DNA of 64,000 bases from CAIWHR01 sp963709525. Its GTDB lineage: Bacteria > Pseudomonadota > Gammaproteobacteria > Burkholderiales > Casimicrobiaceae. This document shows positions 29,825 through 40,931 of this stretch, in pieces (the first letter of the stretch is position 1; each line of letters starts with the position of its first letter). Where the stretch lies: contig CAVPXB010000011.1 in NCBI GenBank assembly GCA_963709525.1, positions 173,108 to 237,107 on the forward strand, read 5' to 3'. The notes beneath the pieces were generated by a model, which saw only the letters and a program-made list of their open reading frames with translations, had not been told where the DNA came from and did no database searches. The translations under genes and the position numbers were made by a program.

Positions 29825-30490
29825 GCCGTGCCGTGCACCTGTTCTACCTGCACGGCTTCGCGTCCTCGGCCGCGTCCACCAAGGCGCGTTCCTCGCGCGA
29901 ACAGCTGCGCCGCTTCGGCGTGCCACTGCACGTACCCGACCTCAACGAGCCGACTTTCGAGCACTCGACGACGTCGCGGATGATCGCGCAGGTGGCGCGG
30001 CGATCGCCGGCGCTTGCCGCCGGCGCCCGGTGGTGCTGATCGGGTCGAGCCTCGGCGCGTTCGTCGCGTGGCACGTCGCGGCGCGCGCGCAGCGGGCGGG
30101 CAGCCGATCGCCGAAGCTGGTCCTGCTGGCCCCGGCGCTGGATTTCGGGTGCCGCCGGATGACCGGGCTGACCGAGGCGGAGTGTCGACGGCTGGCGAGA
30201 GGACGGGCTGGCGCGAGCTTCACACTACGCCTACGGCGATGCCCCGGCGCGTGCACTACGCGCTGTACGAGGACGCGCAGCAGTACGATTCACGGCGGCC
30301 GCAGGTCGCGACGCCGGCGCTGGTGCTCATGGGCCGCCGCGACGAGGTGGTCCCGCCGGCGGTGGTGCGAGGCGTTCTGCGCGGCCCGGCCCACGTCGCT
30401 CGTGTGGCTGGAGGACGAGCACCAGCTGGCGGCGAGCCTGGACGGCATCTGGTCGGAGAGCGCCGCGTTCGTCGGCCTGTCCGCCGTGAA
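29821..30490 (+). CDS. YqiA-like alpha/beta hydrolase (frameshifted)
   Basis: An alpha/beta hydrolase of about 220 residues starting at GTG 29821: VHLFYLHGFASSAASTKA (oxyanion HGF). The nucleophile elbow GSSLGAFVAWHVA is followed by KLVLLAPALDFG, then ATPALVLMGRRDEVVPP with the catalytic Asp and DEHQLAASLDGIW with the catalytic His. This pattern fits the UPF0227/YqiA esterase group. At least five indels break the frame. The end is approximate: the last recognisable residues are AAFVGLS at about 30,480, right before the GTG of the next gene. Confidence 0.8.
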
Positions 30491-32873
30491 CGCCACCGCA
30501 TGTGGCCCTGGCGCTCGTGGCGCCTGTCGCCGCGCTCGCGGCCCGTGCTCGCCGAGCGGCTGCAGGCGCCCGCACCCACCGGCTCCGCCTGCATCCTCCG
30601 CGCGCGCGGTGCTCCACCGCGCCGCCGCCGTCCGCCCGCGCCGCCGGCACCGGAGCCGCCGGCACCGGGCGGCCGCTGCGCGCCGGAACCCTGCCGGCTC
30701 GCGCCGCCGTCGAGGACCTGATTCGGGTCGGGCCGCGCCGTGTTCACGCAACGGGCCGAGGTGCTCGACCGCCCGCGGATGGCCGGCGTCGGTGGCCAAG
30801 GTGTTCACGCTGCGGCGCGGCACTGGAGGCCGGGCGTGGTCGATGCGGACACGCGAATCCCGTGCCGAGGGCGTGTGCTGATCGGCGGGCGGACGCTGCA
30901 GTGCGTGCATCCCCGGTTCGGCCGGCCGCTGTCGGCGAGCGAGGCCCTGGCGCACTCCTGCAACACCTTCTTCACGTCGCTCGCACCTGCCGCTCGGCGC
31001 CCTCTCGGCCGCCTACGTCGCGGCGGGGTTCGCGGCCCACCGCCGATGCTCTCGGCCCCTCAGCTGGCGTTGGTGGGCCTCGACGGCGAGCGCGTGTCGC
31101 CACGCCGCCTGCTGAGGGCCTTCGTGCGGGTGGTGGCCACGGCCCAGGCGGCGCCACTCGCCAGCCGACGAGGTCCTGCTCGACGGCCTGCGTGCGGCCG
31201 CGCGCGATGGCACCGCTGCGGCGTTTGCGCAGCGCGGCATCGACGCGCTCGCCAAGACCGGGACTGCGCCGCTCACCGGCGGCCAGTTCGGCGGTCTCGT
31301 CGTCGCCCTCACGCCCTCTGACGTGCCGCGGCTGGCGGTCGTGGCGCTTGGCGCGGGATGGCCGGCCGCGACGCCGCGGAGATCGCGGCCAGCGCCGTGG
31401 TGATGGTGCGGCGGAGGCAGATGGCAGGCTCGAACTCCAATGACGCGGATCGCCCCGCCCACGCGCGCGGCCTGACCCTGGGGCACGCTGCCGGGGACGG
31501 AGACCGGACGCAGCGGGTCGATCTCGAGGACTACGTCGCCGGCGTCGTGGCCGCAGAGGCCCCGGCCACTGCGACGGCAGCCGTTCGCGAGGCCCTCGCC
31601 ATTGCCGCCCGGAGCTACGCGATCGCCATGCGCGGGCGTCACGCCGACGAGGGGTTCGACGTCTGTGACCTGACGCATTGCCAGGCTTCCGGGCGCCTGC
31701 GGCGCGGGATGTCGCGTCGGCACGCGCCACCGAGGGCGAGGTGCTGGTGCACGACGGCCGGGTCGTTCCGGGCTACCACTCGGCCTCCTGCGGCGGGCGC
31801 ACGGAGTCGCCCGACACGTGTGGACGGGGACGCCAGACGCGCCGGCAGTCCTGATCGCGCGGCCGGACCCCGCGGATCGGACCACGCCGATCGTGGCGGA
31901 CCGACGTGCGTGCCGCCGATCTCCTCGCGGCCCTGCACGACACCGGCCGCCGGGGCGACCAGCTTCGTGATCTCCGCGTACTCCAGTACGCGCCCTCGGG
32001 GCGCGCCCGGACGATCGCCGTCGACGGGGTGACGCCGGCCGAGATCGATGGCGAGCAGTTCCGACTGGCCGGTCGGGCGACGCCTCGGGTGGCACCTGCT
32101 CAAGAGCTCGCTGTTCACGCGATCAGCCGCACGGCGCACGGCTATCGCTTCGACGGCCGCGGACGTGGCCACGGGGTGGGGCTGTGCGTGGCCGGCGCGA
32201 CGGTCCTGGCCCGGCCGGCCGGGGCCTCTCGCGAAATCTTGGCGCCTACTTCCCGCGGCGCAGGTGGGCCGCGCGCCGCAGCCCGTGGCCGCGGCCCAGT
32301 GTGCGGGTCGTGCTGCCCGCCCTCGACGAGGCCCAACGGGCGCAAGTGGAAGCGCTGGTGCGCGGCCACGTCGCGGCCCGTCGAGCGCCGAAGCCGCCAG
32401 TCGCTGCCGGCGGCGTGGTCGTCCGGTTCCATTCCACCGTGCGAGGACTATCGCCGAGGCACGGGCCAGCCGTGGTGGACGGCCGGCGCGACCACCGGCA
32501 CCCGCATCGAACTGCTTCCGCTCGAAGTCCTGCGGCGCCGGGCCTGCTCGACCGCACGCTGAGGCACGAACTCGCGCACGCGCTCACCGGCCCGGCGCTG
32601 GCGATGCGGCGCGGTGGGTGCGGGAAGGGCGTGGCCGACTACGTGTCCGGCGATCAGGCCGCGGCGACGGCGGCGACAGGGCGACCGACTCGGTGCCCCG
32701 AGCCGACGAGGCGTTCGGCCGGCGGCGACCTCCGCGCGCGACGCTCGCGCCTGCTCTACGACCGCGCGCTCGCGCTGCGTGGCGGCGCGAGGTCGGAACC
32801 GCGCGGGCGGCGACTGGCGCGCTCGCGCTGGCGGGGCCCGGACGCGGTCTCACCGCCCGGCCGTTGGTGCTGA
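30486..32873 (+). CDS. Transpeptidase-like / SpoIID / metallopeptidase fusion (frameshifted)
   Basis: A large envelope protein with three parts. After a hydrophobic Ala/Leu start (ALVAPVAALAA) comes a serine transpeptidase or beta-lactamase-like domain with all three motifs: SVAK (about 30,790), SCN (about 30,957) and KTG (about 31,255). In one unbroken frame (31,358-31,700) this runs into a SpoIID/LytB domain (LEDYVAGVVAAEAPATA, AIAARSYAIA, DLTHCQASG; later GRGRGHGVGLCVAGA). A C-terminal part contains RHELAHALTG and, after a shift, VREGVADYVSG, a gluzincin-like HExxH with a downstream Glu. SpoIID enzymes cleave denuded glycan strands, so a cell-wall remodelling role is likely. More than ten indels make start and end approximate; separate overlapping genes are not excluded. 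Confidence 0.72.
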
Positions 32874-32925
32874 AACCAGCGACAGCCCGCCGATGGCGGA
32901 ACCGGCGGCCGGGGTCAGCGGGACC

Positions 32926-33656
32926 TCAACCGCGCGCCGACGCGTTGCGCGCGCCGGCCAGCAGGCACAGGCCCCAGCCGACGTCATCGACACGAAGATC
33001 AGCGCGAGCTTGGCGCGCGGCGAAGGCGGGCTGCACCCAGGTCGCCGGCATCTTCTCGGGGCGCCACATCGCGAACTGCCACGGCAGCGCGACGAACAGC
33101 GTGACGCCGATCGCGACCAGCATCACCTGATCGCGCGAGAGCCCGGCGCCGACCCAGCGCAGCCGCGCGACGGCGCGGCCAGGCCGCCCTCGAGCCTGCG
33201 CGAAGAGCAGGCCACGGCCAGCGAGACGCCGACGATGGCCCGGATGACGAACACGACGACCTCGATCACGCGATGCGGCCACGTGGCGTCCGGGTCGTTG
33301 AACGTCGCGATGAACCAGGCGTCGATCTCGCCGCGAGCGCGGCTGTGCCAGGCATCGACGCGCCCGCCGATCCACCAGACGCTCGCCAACAGGACCAGGG
33401 CGAGAGCGAAGGCCGGAATCGCACGAACCCCGTCGGCGAGCGCCTCGCGGAACGTGCGGCCCGGCAGCAGCCACGCGCCCGCCGTGCCCTCGACGAGCCC
33501 GCCGAGCGCGAGCAGCGCGAGCGACGACCACGGCCGACAGCGACAGCATGGCGACGTTGGACTCGGGCGTGTTGACCAGCCCCCAGAACAGGCCCAGCAC
33601 CAGCGAGGTGCCCCGCGGCCAGCCAGGCCAGCACGGCGACGGCCTTGCGCGATCAT
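32926..33656 (-). CDS. Hypothetical multi-pass membrane protein (frameshifted)
   Basis: A protein of about 240 residues of unknown family. It starts at ATG 33656, overlapping the stop of the alpha-2-macroglobulin gene (ATGA). Hydrophobic segments include SLVLGLFWGLVNTPESN, NVAMLSLSAVVV, IPAFALALVLLASVWWIGG, VVVFVIRAIVGVSLAVA and MLVAIGVTLFVALPWQFAMW. Between two of them is a soluble stretch FNDPDATWPHRV. The C-terminal end is uncertain because of an indel near 33,025. It is the last gene of the kinase-GT2-DUF1175-A2M set and probably belongs to the same membrane system. Confidence 0.7.
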
Positions 33657-36600
33657 CGCGCAGCTCCCTTCTCCGGGCCGAAGGCGCGTCTGCGGCCGCG
33701 GCCGGGTCGGTGACCGTGACCGACTGCATCGTGGTCGACGCGGCGACGCCCGGCACGTACATCGGCAGCACCTGCGCCGGCATGGCGCGGAACGCTGCCC
33801 GGCGTGACCACCTTCAGCAGGTACGCGAAGTCGGCGCGTCCCGACGGGCAGGCGGTCCTGGAACTGCACGACCCGCGCGTCGCGGTACTCGCGCCGCCCT
33901 CGGCCGAACTGCCACCAGGGCTCCGGGCTTCTCGAGTTCGTAGGCGTCCTGGTTCGACGACGGCCTCCGTGCCTGCGGGCATCGGGTCCTCGATCACGAG
34001 GTAGCGCCAGTCGGCCGCGCCGGCCACCGTGAGACGCACGAGGATCAGGTCGCCCGGGGTTGCGCGGTGCCGGAGAACGGCGCCTCGCGGTAGACGGTCC
34101 GGGCATTGCGCCCGTTGGCCTGGACGGGGGCCAGCGAGAAGTACTGCCGGCTGATGGCGAGCGTGCGCGAGCCCTCCTGCGAGAAGGACTGGCGCGTGTC
34201 GTAGTAGCGCGCCGCGGCCGTCCAGTAGAGCGTCCCGCCGCCGCGCTTGACGATGCCGCACCTCGTTCTTGCCGGCCCGGCGCGGGCGCGCTCAGCCTCA
34301 CGGGATCGGGCGACACGAAGGCCTCGGGCGTGAAGTCGTGCGTCGCCGACCTTCTCGCCCGTTGACGTAGACGTCGACGCCGAAGGCCGAGGGCGTCTCC
34401 TTGCGGGCCTCGAGGAAGGCCAGCAGCCCGTAGAGGGCGTAGGCCGTCTGCTTGGTGACTGAACCAGTAGGCGCCGTTGCCGCGGTTGGCGAGCAGCCAC
34501 CGCACGGCACGCTCGAGCACCGGGTTGTTCGGGTCCCGCGGCGCACAGCGCCTGCACCGCGAGCGCCGTGGCCTCGACCGACGTGTCGGCGTAGTCGTCG
34601 AGCAAGGGGTCGCTCTCGGCGCGCCACCAGCTCAGGTCGCCTCGCGTCTGGACGCCGCGCAACGATCTGCTGCGCGAGCGCAGCCGCCGCGGGCGTCCTT
34701 GCCGAGGTCGAGCGTCATCAGCAGCAGCGCGCGCCCGTGCGCGCCGAGCGTGTCACGGGCCGTTCCACAACTCCTCGCGCACGGCCGCGCCGTCCCAGGC
34801 GCTCGCCATCCCGGCCCGACCTCGATGGACTCGGCCTCGACGCGCGCCAGCACGTACGCCAGGTACGACCTTGAGGTCGGGCACCATCCGCGGGTACTCG
34901 CGGTACTGCACGCGCCGTCGGACGCCGCGGCCTGCCGCAGCTTGTACGTCGTCGTCGAGCAGGCCCGCCCGCCTCGCCTCGAGGTACCCGTACAGCGCGT
35001 AGGCCGTCATGAACGGGTGGTTGTCGTCGGTCTTCCACCAGCCGAACCCGCCGTCGTCGTGCTGGTAGTCCTTCAGCCGCTGCAGGCCCGCCGTCGGCGA
35101 AGCGGTCCGCCAGCGCGGTGCGTTCGCGTCGGCGGCGATCTTCAGCGACGACAGCGTGCGCATGACCAGCGAGGTTCGGCAGGAAGCTCGAGAGCGTCTG
35201 CTCGGTGCACCCGTACGGGTAGCCGGTGAGGAAGTCCACGCGCGCCGAGCATCGTTCCGGCCATCGACGGCGCCAGCGACAACTCGACGCTGCGCGCCGC
35301 AGGGTTCGAGGCCTCGGGGATCTCGAGCGTCAGCGGTGCGCTCGGCCGTCTCCGCCAGGCGTCCCCGACACTGCCGATCTCGCGCACGAGGCCGTAGGGA
35401 AGCACCGGAATGGTCGATTGCGCGGCGTCGCCGTCGGCGCCGGCTGCGGCTTGTGCCGGTGAAGACCGCCTGGCCCACCGTGCGGCGCGGGAACGTCCAA
35501 CTGCTGCGGTGCTGGCCCTGCGACGGGATCTCCACCTGCAGCGGGGCCGTCGGCGTGGCCGGCGCCGCCGTGACGCCCGTGGCCGTCAGCCTCACGCTCG
35601 AACGCCTTGGGCTCCGGCAGGTAGTTGTGCGCCACGACCGGCACGCTGACCGTGTCGCCCTCGGTGAGGAACCGGGGCGTGGCGACGCGCACGATCACGT
35701 CCTTCGTCGTGGTCGTCCGTGGACGCGGCCGCCCGAGCCGCGTGTCCTGCGTCACGGCGCGTGCGGTGACGCGCCACGTGGTCAGCGAGTCCGGGTACGC
35801 CACCTTCACGGTGCGCCGTGCCCTGGCGTCGGTCACGAGGTCGGCCACCCAGAAGATGGCGTCGGGGAAGTCCTTCCGCACCTTCGCGACGCTCGGGACG
35901 CTCGGCCTTGAAGTCGGCGAGGCTCATCGGACGCCGGCGCTGCTGCGCCAGCTTCAGCTGCTGCGTGCCCGAGTAGCCGGTGAACGAGTAGTTGCGCGAG
36001 TAGGACGTGGAGACGTCGGCGTAGTGGCGGCGGTAGAAGAAGGACACCGGGTCCGGCGTGTCGTCGGGCTTCACGCCGTAGACGGCCTCGTCCACGACGC
36101 CGACGCTGACCTGCGCCGCGACGGGTGCGCCGGCGGCGTCGAGCGTCTGGACGGTGAAGACGCCCGGCTCGCGCGGGCGCGACACGGTCTGCGCCGGCGA
36201 CGACCGACACCTGCAGCCGCCGGTCGAGGGGCGGGACCTTCACGCGCTTCTCGGCCAGGAACAGGTCGTCGTCCTTGACGAACGTGACGTTGACCCAGAC
36301 GTCGCCGACGTCGTCGGCGGCGATCGGCACCTCGATCGTGCCGGCCCGGCGAGACGCGGCTGCACCGCGTGCCACGCGGTGACGGCGTATTCCTTGGTGA
36401 CGAGCAGCGTCGCGTCGCGCCGTGGAGCCCGCGCACGAGGAACCTCGCCGTGTCGCCCGGCTGGTAGGTGCCCTTCTCCGGCACCAGCTCGACGGAGCGG
36501 TCCTCGGTCGCGTACGATCGACGTTCGCTGGCCCGGGACCCAGATGTTGCGGCGGCCGCTCCATCGTGCGGCCGCCGGCGGTGACCTCGGCGCGCATCGC

Positions 36601-38542
36601 CGTAGCGTGCCCGCTGCCGTCGGGCACGTCGCGCTCCACGTGGCCATGCCGTCGGCGCCCGTCGGTCGACCGTGGCTGGCGGCCACGGGCGTCGACCTCG
36701 GGATTGTCCGAGTCGTCATCGGACTTCAGGCGGCCGAGCGACACCCGCACGGCGGCACCCCGCGCGCTGGGGCTTCCCGACGTAGTCCACCACGACGCAC
36801 GCGGAACTGCGCGGTGCTGCCGGGAGCCTGCAGCCAGCGATTGGCCTGTGTCCCGCGACGACCCAGGGGCCTTCCGTGGCGACGACCGTCGTGCGGCCGC
36901 TCACCTCGCGTTCCGTGGCGTCGGTCACGCGCGCTTCGAGCCGCGGATCGACAGGTCGCCGTCCGACTCGCTGGCCGGAACGTCCACGGTCGAGGGTGGC
37001 CTCGCCGTTGGCGTCGAGTTCGGCCTCGTACCTGGGACTCCTGTCGTCGCCGTAGTACGCCGGGCACGCGGACCGTCTTCGTCGTCTGTCGCTCGCCCAG
37101 GTATCGCCAGGGCGACCAGTACGCGAGCGAGTAGGTGACGAGCTTCACGCGGCCGTGCGCCACGGGCTGGCCGAAGTAGTAGCGCGCGCGAACGGTCAGC
37201 GTGGCCTTCGTCGCCCTGGAGGTAGAAGCTGCTGCGGGGCGCTGACCGACACCTCGAACTCGGGCTTCCGGTACTCCTGCGACCTCGAAGCTGCCGCTGG
37301 CGTCGCTGTCCTCGCTGTTCACGGTGATGGTGTAGTCGCCGAGGGCCGCGCGGGCCCGGGCAGCGTCAGCGAGGTGAAGGCCGCGCCGAAGCCGTCGACC
37401 GGCCGCTGCTGTCGCAGCACGACCTTCTCGTCGGGGTCCGACGACGACGAACTCCACCTGCTGGCGGTCGAACGCTGACGGTAGTCCGCGCTCGTTCCAG
37501 CGGAGCACGGCCTTCAGGTGCACGTCGTGTCCCGGGCGGTAGATCGGGGCGGTCGGTGTAGATGTAGCGCCTTCAGCGACCGCGCTGCGCTCGCGGAGGA
37601 AGTAGCCGCCGGGATCTGCCGACGACGGTGTCATCGCCGCACCGCGCCAGCGCGATGAGGTCGTCGGCCTCCTGTCCGCGGCACGTCCGCGAGTGTAGAC
37701 GCCCTGTCGCCGTCGGTGGTGCCCGCCGCCAGCGATCTGCTGGTTCGACGATGACCGCCGGTCGGCGCAGTTCCGCCTTGGGGTCGCCGGAGCGTCGGTC
37801 GACGGCGAAGAGCAGCACCTGGCCCGGCGCGGTCTTGGTGACGAGGCCGAGCCGGGACACCACGACGACCGTGAACGCGCGCAGAGGCCGCTGACCGCCT
37901 CGACGACGTAGACGCCAGGGTCCTTCAGGTCGAGCGGGATGCGTGCGGGAGTCGCTGCCGCGCGTGTTCGGCAGCAATTCCCGCCAGGTGGCGACCACCT
38001 GGTCGGGGTTGAGCAGCGGCACCTGCGCGAACTGCGTGTACTTCACCGTTCGGCGCTGGACGATGGCTGCTCTTGCGCCGCCTGGTCGCGGCGCGCCCGG
38101 CGGTACTCCCACGTGACCTGCTGGCGGAAGAAGTCCGTGATGCGGGCCCGCCATGCGCGCCTTCCACGCCGCGATCCGCTCGATGGGCGTCGGGACCTGC
38201 GCCACGCTCGTACTCCGGGCTGCCGAGCAAGTTCGCCTCGCGAAGGCCGGCGAAGAACGCGGCCGTGTCGCGCACGCGGTACACGCGGAAGTCGAGATGG
38301 TCCAGCCGCCTGAAGGTGAGCGACACCGAGGGTGGCGTGTCGCCGCCCGGCTCGAACACGCGGTCGCTCGACAGCGAGAACGCGGGCTGGCTGTCGGGAT
38401 CCTGTGCGCTGGCCAGGGCGGGAGCCGCAAGCGCGGCACACGCCAGCGTGACCAGGCATGCGAGCCCGTGGCGGGCAGGCGAGGGGCGCGCGGGACGCGT
38501 GCCGGGTGTCATGGGCGGGGCTCCTGCCATCGGGCGTGACAT
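33653..38542 (-). CDS. Bacterial alpha-2-macroglobulin with thioester motif (many frameshifts)
   Basis: A bacterial A2M of about 1630 residues, the usual size. It starts at 38542 with a signal peptide (ACLVTLACAALAAPALASAQD) without a lipobox Cys, so it is probably periplasmic. Macroglobulin domains are visible as fragments (PVSLTFRRLDHLDFRVYRV; DRPIYRPGHDVHLKAVLRWNERG; PEKGTYQPGDTARFLVRG; TVKVAYPDSLTTWRVTARA). The thioester motif Cys-Thr-Glu-Gln is intact at 35,209-35,198 within YPYGCTEQTLSSFLPN, followed by alpha-helical TED repeats (GGFGWWKTDDNHPFMTAYALYGY). Bacterial A2Ms trap attacking proteases in the periplasm by covalent thioester capture. DUF1175 lies 4 bp upstream, the E. coli yfaS-yfaT partnership. 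Dozens of indels break the frame. Confidence 0.88.
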
Positions 38543-38546
38543 GGCG

Positions 38547-39281
38547 TCAGGACCCCATCAGCGTGAGGCGATAGATGCCCACGAACCGGGGGTTCGACGG
38601 GAGGGGCCGCCACCGGGCCGCCGGGTGACGCACGAGATTGCGCAGGCGCACCTTGCGGACCTCGCCGCGGCTGGTGCCGACCGGGTCGCCGGCGCGAGCC
38701 GAGGGGCCGGTGTGGTAGACCACCCAGTCCTCGCCCTCCGCCTCGAGAGAGGACCGCCCGACGAACAGCATCACATGATCCGGCATGGCCTGGCCGTCCT
38801 GACTGAAGTAGAGCAGGTCGCCCGGGCGCAGGGCATCCGCCTCGCGACCCAGCGACCGGCTGTTGAGGGCGATGAGCCGCCTGGCGTCGGCGAACTCGGC
38901 GAAGCGGGGCGGGGCCGACCGCGACACGCGGAACAGCTGCAAGGTGCCTGCTTCCGACGTGACGTGGGCCCGCACCGGGGGCGCCACCCCCGACGCGGCC
39001 GGCAGCGCGATGCGTCTTCGCCAGTCGGGCGTCCCTGACCGAAGGGCCTCGCGCACGGCATGGCGGACGAGCGCCGCGCAATCGGTCACATCCGGGGTGG
39101 GCCGGTCGAACTGCGCGTCGGCAAGGATGACCACCCATTGCCTGAAGGCGTCCTGGTCCGCCGCATCGCGAAATCGCACCTGGGCGCGCGCATCGGGGCC
39201 GAGGCCAACGAGCAGGACGAGCAGGACGCACGCCGAGCGGGCCACGGCAGCCACGAGAGGACGCGCAGGACAGTAGCACAT
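38547..39281 (-). CDS. DUF1175 family protein (YfaT-like)
   Basis: A 244-residue secreted protein of the DUF1175 family, unbroken frame. A signal peptide (ACVLLVLLVGLGPDARAQ) precedes the domain: FRDAADQDAFRQWVVILADAQF, DVTDCAALVRHAVREAL (Cys-containing, NlpC-like position), RPGDLLYFSQDGQAMPDHVMLFVG and WVVYHTGP. The arrangement Cys...DHVM...YHTG suggests an NlpC/P60-like papain fold (inference). In E. coli the DUF1175 gene yfaT neighbours the A2M gene yfaS, and here it immediately precedes the A2M gene. Its ATG overlaps the stop of the glycosyltransferase gene (TGATG). Confidence 0.88.
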   Translation of the reverse strand: MCYCPARPLVAAVARSACVLLVLLVGLGPDARAQVRFRDAADQDAFRQWVVILADAQFDRPTPDVTDCAALVRHAVREALRSGTPDWRRRIALPAASGVAPPVRAHVTSEAGTLQLFRVSRSAPPRFAEFADARRLIALNSRSLGREADALRPGDLLYFSQDGQAMPDHVMLFVGRSSLEAEGEDWVVYHTGPSARAGDPVGTSRGEVRKVRLRNLVRHPAARWRPLPSNPRFVGIYRLTLMGS

Positions 39282-40243
39282 CAGGCGCGCGCGGGGCGCA
39301 ACCGACGGAAGAGGTCACGCAGGACCGCCCACCACGCCCGTCGCCGCTCGGGGTCGCGGGTGAGGACGGCGACGGCGAGCCTGGCGAGCATGCCGACCGC
39401 GATGAGCGCCCACAGCACGACCGCGCTGGCGCGGCCGTGGTGCTTGGCCACGTAGCGGCGCATGTTGCGGTAGAACGCCCGCGAGAAGCCGGCGCGGCCC
39501 AGCGTGTGCAGCGACGCGCCCCCGTCGTGGATGACGCGTGCGCGCGGCGTGAAGAGGATGCGCCAGCCAGCCTCGCGGGCCCGGCGGCAGAAGTCGACGT
39601 CCTCGAACCAGGCCGGCCGGAACCGCTCGTCCAGCCCCGAGAGCTTCCTGAAGGCCTCCGCGCGCACCAGCAGGCAGGCCGCCGCCGGCTGGTCCACGTC
39701 CAGCGTCGCCTCGCCGTCCAGGGGCAGATCCAGCGCGAGATAGCGGCGCCGCACCGGATTGCCGGGCCACAGGTCATCGATCAGCAGCAGGTCGGTCGCC
39801 AGGCTCCACAACGTGGGGAATCGGCGCACGGCGAAACCCGCCTGGGGGTGACCGCCGGCGTCCACCAGGCACCCGCCCACCGCCGCCGCGCCGGGCGCGG
39901 CGCGCAGCACGTCGCGCATGGTCGCCAGCGCGGCCGGCGAGATGACCGCGTCGGGATTCAGCAGCAGCAGCCACTCGCCCCGGGCCGCCTGCGCGGCGAG
40001 GTTGGTTGCAGCCGCGAACCCGAGATTGACACGCTCTCGCAGGAGACGTACCGAGGGCAGGCGCGCGGCCACGTCGTTGGCACTGCCGTCGGCGGAGGCA
40101 TTGTCCACCACGATGACTTCCGCGCCCGTGCCCACGGCCGCCTTGGCGCCGCGGAGCAGGAGGGGGCCCGCGTTCCAGTTCACGATCAGCACCGACACGT
40201 CGGCCAGTGGCGAGCCCGGCGAAGGGAGGGTGCCTGTGGGCAT
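39281..40243 (-). CDS. Glycosyltransferase family 2 protein
   Basis: A 320-residue GT2 enzyme in an intact frame. It begins VSVLIVNWNAGPLLLRG; a nucleotide-sugar Asp lies in VIVVDNASADGS and the metal-binding DxD-like region is LLLLNPDAVIS. The acceptor-side motif WFEDVDFCRRAREAGW follows, then YVAKHHG. One or two C-terminal hydrophobic segments (AVVLWALIAVGMLARLAVAVL) tether it to the membrane. The closest style is rhamnosyltransferase-like GT2 of polysaccharide assembly, but donor and acceptor are unknown. It follows the histidine kinase by 15 bp. Confidence 0.92.
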   Translation of the reverse strand: MPTGTLPSPGSPLADVSVLIVNWNAGPLLLRGAKAAVGTGAEVIVVDNASADGSANDVAARLPSVRLLRERVNLGFAAATNLAAQAARGEWLLLLNPDAVISPAALATMRDVLRAAPGAAAVGGCLVDAGGHPQAGFAVRRFPTLWSLATDLLLIDDLWPGNPVRRRYLALDLPLDGEATLDVDQPAAACLLVRAEAFRKLSGLDERFRPAWFEDVDFCRRAREAGWRILFTPRARVIHDGGASLHTLGRAGFSRAFYRNMRRYVAKHHGRASAVVLWALIAVGMLARLAVAVLTRDPERRRAWWAVLRDLFRRLRPARA

Positions 40244-40258
40244 GGCGACACGCGGGTG

Positions 40259-40931
40259 TCAGCCTCGAGGCAACACCACGGCGATCGCTGCCGTGATGGT
40301 CCCGTTGGCTGGCACCCCGACCCGGCCGCCAGCCGCTTCGATGACTCGACGGGCCAGGGGCACCGAGACGCCAAGCCCTCCCACGGACTCGTCGAGCGCG
40401 CCCAGCGGGTCGAGGTCGGCGTCGGTCAACTCCACGGAGGGGATCGGCAACGGTCACGACCACGCTGTGCCCGCGCTGCGCGCCGCGCAGCAGCACGACC
40501 GGCGCATGGGGTGTCTTGCGGGCGAGGTGGGCCGCGAGCGCTCCAAGGCCGCGGGCCACGCGCGCACGGTCCACCAGCAGCCCCACACCGGGCACCCCGC
40601 CAGACGCCAGGCACCGCACGGTTGCCCCCGGAGGAGCGGCGAAGTGGGTGACCGCCTCGGCCAGCAGGTCGTCGAGGGTCACCGGAGCGGGGCTGAGGGG
40701 GAGGCGGCCGCTCTCGAGCCGCCCAATCGCGCTGAGGTCCGCGAGGATGTCGGCCAGCCTGGTGCCCGACCCGTCGGTCTGCTCGAGCGCCTGGCGCTGC
40801 GCGTCGGAGAGCGTGCCGCCGTAGCCGTCGAGCAGCATCTTCACGTAGCCTGACACGACGCTCACCGGGCTGCGGAGCTCGTGGACGGCGAGGGCCACCA
40901 GCGCGGGCCACGAGCGGTCGGCGTCGGCCAT
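40259..40931 (-). CDS. Small, degenerate histidine kinase (one frameshift)
   Basis: A protein of about 223 residues starting MADADRSWPALVALAVHELRSPVSVVSGYVKMLL, a HisKA H-box with His in VHELRSP. A dimerisation helix leads into an ATPase-like part. The N-box is poor (RGLGALAAHLARKTP, no clear Asn). After an indel near 40,450 the G2-like segment is GGLGVSVPLARRVIEAAGGRVGV. No sensor domain and no transmembrane segment are present. It may be a pseudo-kinase or phosphotransferase that needs a partner; loss of ATP binding is inferred only from the missing Asn. It is first in the GT2-DUF1175-A2M cluster. Confidence 0.78.
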
